From: Bacteroidota bacterium
GTDB taxonomy: Bacteria; Bacteroidota; Bacteroidia; Chitinophagales; LD1
Length of the DNA stretch: 10,657 bases
Reading direction: 5' to 3'
NCBI GenBank assembly: GCA_947457525.1
Contig: CANGXE010000031.1
Location: forward strand, 1-10,657
The translations under genes were made by a program, and so were the position numbers. Under the pieces are notes generated by a model that was not told the DNA's origin, did not search any database, and saw nothing but the letters and a program-made list of their open reading frames with translations. Position 1 is the first letter of the stretch. Each line of letters begins with the position of its first letter. Below are positions 6,237-10,657 of this stretch, piece by piece.

Positions 6237-6563
6237 ATGAGCAAAGCATTAGATAACTGGAACCCGCCTGTACTCGAAAAACCGGATTATTTCGATACGG
6301 TAAAGTTTGTGTACAAGCATATTGATTTTCATATTTCGGAAGATGAGGCCTACACCATTCTTAATGCTTTTATTGAAAAATGGGACAGTGCTGCCGGCCA
6401 ATTGATTGATGAAAAAACATTGACTTCACACGTGGTTCAAGCTTTACAAAACAACTTTTCAGTACTACTCACCACGGCCAAAATCAAACGAGTGGTACAA
6501 CTCATTCTTGGCTACTTACACGAAACCGGCCATTTCTTTCAACACGAAGTGAAAACCACGTGA
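6237..6563 (+). CDS. Unrecognised 108-aa protein coupled to menA
   Basis: I do not recognise this family. The protein is 108 residues, soluble and probably all-helical, with no signal peptide, no cysteine and no obvious metal or nucleotide motif. It begins MSKALDNWNPPVLEKPDYFD; the middle has an amphipathic stretch (SEDEAYTILNAFIEKWDSAA, 34-53) and the end is hydrophobic then His-rich (VVQLILGYLHETGHFFQHEV, 86-105). The ATG at 6237 is chosen over the in-frame TTG at 6195 because the promoter at 6199-6229 lies between them. Its TGA overlaps the GTG of menA by four bases (GTGA), which points to translational coupling and perhaps a role alongside MenA, though this is only positional evidence. 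It could also simply be a lineage-specific small protein. Confidence 0.7.
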   Translation: MSKALDNWNPPVLEKPDYFDTVKFVYKHIDFHISEDEAYTILNAFIEKWDSAAGQLIDEKTLTSHVVQALQNNFSVLLTTAKIKRVVQLILGYLHETGHFFQHEVKTT

Positions 6564-7480
6564 GCAAACTTCAAAGCTGGCTTTACGCTTTTCGGTTGCG
6601 CACGCTTCCTCTAGCATTCTCTTCCATCATCACCGGAAATGCTATGGCTTTTGCCGACCAACGCGAAAGTTTCAAAACGACCGTTTTAGTGCTTTGTCTT
6701 GTCACTACTCTCCTGCTTCAAATTTTATCTAACCTCGCCAATGACTATGGCGATAGCGAAAAAGGAACAGACAACGAAGACCGCATTGGCCCGAAGCGCG
6801 CGGTTCAACAAGGTTTGCTTAGTTTTCAAGAAATTAAGTTGGGTATAATTATCACCGGCTTATTGAGTTTTATCATGGGCGTTGGGTTGATTTACGAGGC
6901 GAACAAATCGTTGGAGATTGGCTATTCTATTTTCTTCCTTTTACTTGGCTTGGCCGCCATAGCCGCAGCAATAAAATATACAGTTGGTAAATCAGCTTAT
7001 GGCTACCAAGGTTTGGGCGATGTGTTTGTGTTGCTATTTTTTGGTTTAGTAGGTGTGTGTGGTAGCTATTTTTTACAAACACACGAAATTAATTTAGCCA
7101 CACTTTTACCGGCATTTACTATTGGTGTGTTTGCTTCGGGCGTGCTCAACCTCAACAATATGCGCGACCATATTAGTGATGCAAAAGCAGGAAAAAACAC
7201 CTTAGTGGTAAAAATCGGTTTGACCAAGGCCAAACAATATCACACCGCGCTCATTGTTTCCGGATTTGTCTCCGCATTGATTTATGTCATTTTGGTTTTC
7301 GCCTCAACCATGCAGCTGTTTTTCATTTTAAGCATCCCGCTATTTAGGAAGCATGTTGTGACGGCAATGCACATTGACGAACCGCGAGATTTTGATCCAC
7401 TGTTGAAACAACTTGCTCTCTCTACTTTTCTGTTTTCTATTTTGTTTGCCATTGGTGTGATTGTGGGGAGTGTTGGATAA
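6560..7480 (+). CDS. menA: 1,4-dihydroxy-2-naphthoate polyprenyltransferase (MenA)
   Basis: A 306-residue UbiA-superfamily membrane enzyme that joins a polyprenyl diphosphate to 1,4-dihydroxy-2-naphthoate, giving demethylmenaquinone. The first prenyl-diphosphate/Mg site is NLANDYGDSEKGTDNEDR (58-75) followed by GPKRAVQQG (77-85), the MenA version of the Asp-rich motif. The second is NLNNMRDHISDAKAGKNTL (197-215), again with MenA's NNMRD...D..GK.TL. About eight to nine hydrophobic helices are visible, for example 43-59, 96-112, 122-138, 153-171 and 286-304. The length fits the family. The start is GTG at 6560, overlapping the preceding stop (GTGA); the next Met (29) would remove the first helix. 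Menaquinone as the quinone is what is expected in Bacteroidota. No other men genes are in the window. Confidence 0.94.
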   Translation: MSKLQSWLYAFRLRTLPLAFSSIITGNAMAFADQRESFKTTVLVLCLVTTLLLQILSNLANDYGDSEKGTDNEDRIGPKRAVQQGLLSFQEIKLGIIITGLLSFIMGVGLIYEANKSLEIGYSIFFLLLGLAAIAAAIKYTVGKSAYGYQGLGDVFVLLFFGLVGVCGSYFLQTHEINLATLLPAFTIGVFASGVLNLNNMRDHISDAKAGKNTLVVKIGLTKAKQYHTALIVSGFVSALIYVILVFASTMQLFFILSIPLFRKHVVTAMHIDEPRDFDPLLKQLALSTFLFSILFAIGVIVGSVG

Positions 7481-7489
7481 AAAAACGAT

Positions 7490-7999
7490 ATGCTCCGAAT
7501 TGGTTTAATCAGCGACACACACAGCTACCTCGACCCCAAAATATATGAGGTGTTTAAAGAGGTGGATGAAATTTGGCATGCCGGAGATATTGGCAACACC
7601 GAGCTAACCGACACACTGAAAAAATTTAAGCCGACTTATGCCGTTTTTGGCAACATTGACGGTGCCGATTTGCGCGCGGAGTTTCCGCTCAACTTGGAGA
7701 TGGAACGCGAAGGATTTAAAATTTTAATCACTCACATTGGTGGCTATCCCGGTCGCTATGAATCTAAAGCACGAAGAAAAATTGAGGAGTTTCGTCCTGA
7801 TATTTTTATCTGTGGTCATTCGCATATTTTAAAAGTGATGCGCGACCCGGCTTATAACAACATGGTGGTGATGAACCCCGGAGCGGCAGGTATACACGGC
7901 TTTCATAAGATAAAAACCGTTTTGCGATTTACTCTTAACAAAAAGAAAATTGAAAATATGGAAGTGGTGGAGTTAGGCAAGCGTGGAGAAATCGTTTAA
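7490..7999 (+). CDS. YfcE/MJ0936-type metallophosphoesterase
   Basis: A 169-residue calcineurin-like phosphoesterase with the whole two-metal site in order: SDTH (8-11; D9, H11), HAGDIG (30-35; D33), FGNID (53-57; N55), THIGG (81-85; H82) and GHSH (109-112; H110, H112), then MNPGA (128-132). This short single-domain form corresponds to bacterial YfcE and archaeal MJ0936, which hydrolyse phosphodiesters in vitro; the natural substrate is not settled. It is cytosolic. It begins 9 bases after menA with no promoter seen between them, so it is likely transcribed with menA. No biochemical link to menaquinone is known to me. Confidence 0.93.
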   Translation: MLRIGLISDTHSYLDPKIYEVFKEVDEIWHAGDIGNTELTDTLKKFKPTYAVFGNIDGADLRAEFPLNLEMEREGFKILITHIGGYPGRYESKARRKIEEFRPDIFICGHSHILKVMRDPAYNNMVVMNPGAAGIHGFHKIKTVLRFTLNKKKIENMEVVELGKRGEIV

Positions 8000-8004
8000 T
8001 ATTG
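7997..8004 (+). promoter_or_regulatory. Candidate -7 element of the transketolase pair, inside the upstream stop codon
   Basis: TAATATTG (7 of 8 to TAnnTTTG) begins with the TAA stop of the phosphoesterase gene. TTAG at 7973-7976, 20 bases upstream, is a possible -33. Transcripts would start just before the ATG at 8012, nearly leaderless. The pair may therefore be expressed both by read-through and on its own. Confidence 0.4.
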
Positions 8005-8011
8005 CGGAGCT

Positions 8012-8833
8012 ATGTCAACGACAGATTTCCTATCACTTCTCGAACATGCACTAAACATCAAAAAACGATTTTTAGGTATGTACAAATCGGCCAATGCCGG
8101 ACATGTGGGCTGTTCTCTAAGTGTTGCTGAGATACTAACCTTTGTTCGATTTGGTTGGATGAAGGAAACAGATGAAATCATTTTGTCGAAAGGTCACGCT
8201 GCGGCTGCTCTCTATTCGCTTTTGGCCGAAGATGGAACACTCACCGAGCAAGACATCGCTACTTTTTACAAAAACGATACTTACTTAGCTGCTCATCCTC
8301 CGGTAAATAAAATTAAACGTATTCCATTCGCTACGGGTAGTTTAGGTCATGGGCTTTCGATAGCTGCTGGTCTTGGTTTGGCGCAACGATTAAAGAAAAC
8401 GGAAAAGAAAATTTTCTGTGTAACAAGCGATGGAGAAATCAATGAAGGGTCAACTTGGGAGGCGGCACTATTTATAGCGCATCATAATTTAACGAATGTG
8501 ATTTGGCTCATTGATCGCAATCGTTTGCAAGGATTTGGATACACGGAAGACGTGATGCAACTCGACCCACTCGATAAAAAACTAGAAGCTTTTGGCTTTG
8601 CTGTTTTAGAATGTGATGGACATGATTTTTCATCGTTCGAGCAAGCCAAGCAAAAAACTATTATCCAAACCAAGCCGGTTGCCATTATCTGCAACACCAC
8701 CAAAGGCAAAGGCTGGACGACTTATGAAGGGCAGGTAGATTGTCATTATTTGCCTATGAAAGACGATCAATTTGAGTTAGTAATGAACGAAATGGATAAC
8801 GATTTTGAACGCAGAAAAAAGGAACTAATCTAA
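8012..8833 (+). CDS. Transketolase, N-terminal (thiamine diphosphate-binding) subunit
   Basis: A 273-residue protein equal to the first domain of full-length transketolase, which transfers two-carbon ketol units between sugar phosphates. Seen: AGHVGCSLS (29-37; H31), LSKGHAAAALYS (58-69; H62), AAHPP (93-97; H95), TGSLGHGLS (108-116), the diphosphate/Mg motif SDGEINEGSTWEAA (139-152) with the closing asparagine in IDRNRLQ (167-173; N170), and DCHYLP (243-248; H245). The His set matches the substrate and cofactor histidines of transketolases. The family form has GDG where this one has SDG. The partner is the next gene, 1 base away; the two together equal one transketolase missing the C-terminal domain's full length. 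Such split pairs occur in pentose phosphate metabolism and in sugar-modification gene clusters; which one applies is not decidable here. Confidence 0.9.
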   Translation: MSTTDFLSLLEHALNIKKRFLGMYKSANAGHVGCSLSVAEILTFVRFGWMKETDEIILSKGHAAAALYSLLAEDGTLTEQDIATFYKNDTYLAAHPPVNKIKRIPFATGSLGHGLSIAAGLGLAQRLKKTEKKIFCVTSDGEINEGSTWEAALFIAHHNLTNVIWLIDRNRLQGFGYTEDVMQLDPLDKKLEAFGFAVLECDGHDFSSFEQAKQKTIIQTKPVAIICNTTKGKGWTTYEGQVDCHYLPMKDDQFELVMNEMDNDFERRKKELI

Positions 8834-8834
8834 C

Positions 8835-9728
8835 ATGAGGAACGAGTTTGCTCAAGCCGTTATTGACGAAAAGAATAAGCACGATAACTTGTTGTTTATT
8901 ACTGGTGACCTAGGCTACATGGCGTTGGAAAAAGTGCAAGAGCGCTACGGTGAGCATTTCATCAATGCTGGTGTAGCTGAGCAAAACATGGTGACTGTGG
9001 CAGCATCTTTAGCGCATGAAGGTTTTGTGCCTTTTATCTATAGCATCTCTCCTTTTGTGACGCTTCGTCCCTACGAGCAAATTCGCAACGATGTTTGTCT
9101 GCATAATTTGCCCGTAAAAATTATCGGAAATGGCGGTGGATACGGTTATGGCATCATGGGTGCAACGCACCACAACATTGAAGACATAGGCGCGCTACGT
9201 GTGCTACCCAACATGCGCGTGTATGTACCGTTTTTAGCGAGTGACGTGGCCGAGGCAGTAGCTCAGATGGTTAAAGATCCAAATCCCAACTATCTCCGTT
9301 TAAATATGGGAGCAAAAGTGACCAACGAAGTAGCTCCATTCTCTGCTTGGCGCAAAATCAAATCAGGCAATAAAGGCGTTGTGGTAGGTACCGGACCTGT
9401 AACGGAAAACATCTTAAACGCATCATTTGCAGACGAACTTGAAATTTGGGTAGTTTCTATATTGCCGATTATAGAGTTACCAGTAGAACTTATTGAAGCG
9501 GTCAATCGAACAGGAAAATTAATTACCATTGAAGAACATCAAGGCGAGTGCGGCCTCCGCGAAACACTTTCATATCATCTTATCAACCATTTGAACTCAG
9601 GCATAAAACTATTAGCATTGTCCGCCAACGGATACCCATCCGGAAAATATGGCGATCAAAAGTTTCATCAAGCGGAAAACTGCTTATGTGGCGAAAACAT
9701 GGAAGAAGCTATCTCCGAATTTCTATAA
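8835..9728 (+). CDS. Transketolase, C-terminal (pyrimidine-binding) subunit
   Basis: A 297-residue protein corresponding to the pyrimidine-binding and C-terminal domains of transketolase. Seen: FITGDLG (21-27), NAGVAEQNMV (44-53) with the cofactor-activating Glu49, the aromatic/cofactor region FVTLRPYEQIRNDV (74-87), GGGYGYGIMGATHHNIEDIG (100-119) with His112/113 in the place of the substrate histidine, VLPNMRVY (123-130), and in the last domain TIEEHQGECGLRE (231-243). It starts with ATG one base after the stop of the N-terminal subunit, as expected for an obligate complex made in equal amounts. Its 3' end overlaps the convergent DUF2141 gene by six bases, and no terminator hairpin is visible there. 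The pyruvate dehydrogenase beta and DXS families share this fold, but the split partner fits transketolase. Confidence 0.9.
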   Translation: MRNEFAQAVIDEKNKHDNLLFITGDLGYMALEKVQERYGEHFINAGVAEQNMVTVAASLAHEGFVPFIYSISPFVTLRPYEQIRNDVCLHNLPVKIIGNGGGYGYGIMGATHHNIEDIGALRVLPNMRVYVPFLASDVAEAVAQMVKDPNPNYLRLNMGAKVTNEVAPFSAWRKIKSGNKGVVVGTGPVTENILNASFADELEIWVVSILPIIELPVELIEAVNRTGKLITIEEHQGECGLRETLSYHLINHLNSGIKLLALSANGYPSGKYGDQKFHQAENCLCGENMEEAISEFL

Positions 9729-10169
9729 CATTTTTATAAAACGTTCTATCGCTACGAGTCTATTAGTGGCAGAGAATTGAAACGCGCAGTCGTCAAACTT
9801 TGGTGCACGAAAAACTGGTTTATAGTTATTAGAAAAAGCAAACGGTTCGTTGGGTATGCCCATGAAACCTTTATCTAGCTTTCCATTTCCATTTAAGTCT
9901 TGAAAAACCATTACCGCGTAAGTACCATAATTTAGCCCGTCCACAGAAATTGAAATCGTAGATTTACCTTTGGGTTTCACAATAAGTTGCTTGACCATAT
10001 TTGCTTCATCAGGGAAGTTTTTACTCGGTTTGCTTACGGCAATGTATAGGTCTGCCTCTTTATTTTTTAATTCTTTAAACTCAATGGTAAGTGTTGGCAT
10101 TGGAACAGATTGAAACGAAAAGGAGCAAAAAACGAATGAGGCAAAAAGCGCTAATGATTTAATTTTCAT
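9723..10169 (-). CDS. DUF2141 secreted protein
   Basis: A 148-residue protein with a Sec signal peptide (KIK, hydrophobic core about 5-18, probable cut near residue 20-22). The mature part is a small beta domain with the DUF2141 signature: YGTYAVMVFQDLNGNGKLDK (81-100), then GFMGIPNEPFAFSNN (101-115) and FRAPKFDDCAF (120-130). DLNGNGKLD resembles a calcium-binding DxNxNGxxD loop. DUF2141 proteins are common in Bacteroidota and some proteobacteria; their role is unknown, and they are exported to the periplasm or beyond. A lone Cys at 15 is inside the signal and does not make a lipobox. Its stop lies inside the end of the transketolase C gene on the other strand (9723-9728). No clear TAnnTTTG promoter was found in the 54 bases between it and the divergent glycosyltransferase. 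Confidence 0.9.
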   Translation of the reverse strand: MKIKSLALFASFVFCSFSFQSVPMPTLTIEFKELKNKEADLYIAVSKPSKNFPDEANMVKQLIVKPKGKSTISISVDGLNYGTYAVMVFQDLNGNGKLDKGFMGIPNEPFAFSNNYKPVFRAPKFDDCAFQFSATNRLVAIERFIKML

Positions 10170-10203
10170 AGACTAATGAACAATAACTAGTAAAAAAGGT
10201 TTA

Positions 10204-10227
10204 ATGACCATAAATCCAACTCATTGA
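10204..10227 (+). other. Possible 7-codon leader ORF overlapping the glycosyltransferase start
   Basis: ATG at 10204 opens MTINPTH and stops at TGA 10225-10227. The stop overlaps the putative TTG start of the glycosyltransferase (TTGA), the same layout as coupled genes. It might be a leader peptide, a trace of an older start joined by a one-base shift, or chance. Confidence 0.2.
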
Positions 10228-10657
10228 ATAACAAGCCGATTATTCTCATCTTTCCCTTCAATTTAATGTCGCATTATTTGCGGTGTTTAACTTTAGCAGA
10301 CCAACTCAAGCTACATTATGATGTGCGGTTTGCTACTTCACCTGCCTATGCAAAATTTATTGTAGGTGCCGGCTACGCAACGTTCCCTTTTACTGATTTC
10401 GATCTGATTGAGATTTTGAGACAAAGTCAAGAATTTAGATTTGACTGGTTGGAAGAAAACGCATTGGAACAGCAGTTTGAACAACAAAAAGCAATCATCC
10501 ACAAACACAGACCCGTAGCTGTTATTGGCGACAACTCCTTCTCGCTCAAAATGGCCGCAGAAGCATGTGATGTCAAATTTATTGCGTTGATGAATGCCTA
10601 TATGACTCAATACTACGAGCCGGGTCGCAAACTCACACGCACTCACCCCAAGGCGAG
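10224..10657 (+). CDS. GT1-type (UGT/MGT-like) glycosyltransferase, N-terminal part
   Basis: An open frame runs from here off the window end; 144 residues are visible. The start NNKPIILIFPFNLMSHYLRC (2-21) is the first strand and glycine-poor loop of a GT-B Rossmann domain (family form: GHxxR.L.LA..L), with LTLADQL following, then DVRFATSPAY (33-42). Further on, PVAVIGDNSFSLKMAAEACD (97-116) and KFIALMNAYMTQYYEPGR (118-135) match the D.....A..A...G.P.....NA....Y pattern of bacterial glycosyltransferases of the YjiC/UGT group. Such enzymes move a sugar from a nucleotide donor to a lipid or small molecule; the donor-binding half is outside the window. The start is uncertain: TTG at 10224 keeps the whole first beta strand, whereas ATG at 10266 (residue 15) would remove it. 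The frame is open upstream to TAA at 10191 without an ATG. Confidence 0.8.
   Translation, partial: MNNKPIILIFPFNLMSHYLRCLTLADQLKLHYDVRFATSPAYAKFIVGAGYATFPFTDFDLIEILRQSQEFRFDWLEENALEQQFEQQKAIIHKHRPVAVIGDNSFSLKMAAEACDVKFIALMNAYMTQYYEPGRKLTRTHPKA

Noticed and set aside
8012..9728. Reading the two thiamine diphosphate proteins as MenD, DXS or a pyruvate dehydrogenase E1 pair, prompted by the nearby menA.
   Set aside because: The set of histidines and the GHVG, KGHAA and VAEQNM motifs with a split N/C layout fit transketolase; MenD has a different domain order and DXS is a single chain.
10338..10646. Minus-strand open frame of 102 codons at the right edge.
   Set aside because: The + strand frame over the same bases encodes recognisable glycosyltransferase motifs; the minus product has no recognisable pattern.
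1..10657. CRISPR array, insertion sequence, phage, toxin-antitoxin or defence system, tRNA or rRNA.
   Set aside because: No regular spaced repeats, transposase or recombinase motifs, terminal inverted repeats or structured RNA genes were seen; the gene set is metabolic and envelope-related.

Overview
The window looks like ordinary chromosome from a member of the Bacteroidota. The evidence is an AT-rich composition, near absence of strong Shine-Dalgarno sites, several matches to the Bacteroidota -7 promoter element TAnnTTTG lying 8-22 bases from start codons, and families typical of that phylum: a DUF2141 secreted protein, a lipobox protein of a Bacteroidota-specific type, a short DksA-like protein, and MenA for menaquinone. 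I cannot place it below phylum level. No phage, transposon, CRISPR, rRNA or tRNA signal was found.

Left part (1-1928): the 3' end of an unidentified gene, then a stand-alone two-CBS-domain protein on the + strand, converging through a strong bidirectional terminator (703-738) on a minus-strand gene. That gene is the most unusual in the window: about 230 residues of Lys/Ala/Pro/Val histone-H1-like repeats fused to a DksA/TraR-type domain that has lost most of its zinc-binding cysteines.

Middle part (2049-5001): a secreted lipoprotein whose stop codon overlaps the start of a membrane fatty-acid-hydroxylase/sterol-desaturase family protein (TAATG), followed by a GNAT-fold (BioF2/FemAB-like) acyltransferase with a GTG start. 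The hydroxylase and acyltransferase could act on lipids or the envelope, but no substrate can be read from sequence.

Right part (5043-9728): a compact + strand run with gaps of at most 42 bases: an LCAD-type acyl-CoA dehydrogenase, an unrecognised 108-aa protein overlapping menA by GTGA, menA (last membrane step of menaquinone synthesis), a YfcE-type phosphodiesterase, and a two-gene transketolase (N and C halves, 1 base apart). Several -7 motifs inside this run suggest more than one transcript.

Right edge: a minus-strand DUF2141 secreted protein overlaps the transketolase 3' end tail to tail by 6 bases. Divergent from it starts a GT1-type (UGT/MGT-like) glycosyltransferase, cut by the window end, with a TTG start overlapped by the stop of a 7-codon upstream reading frame.
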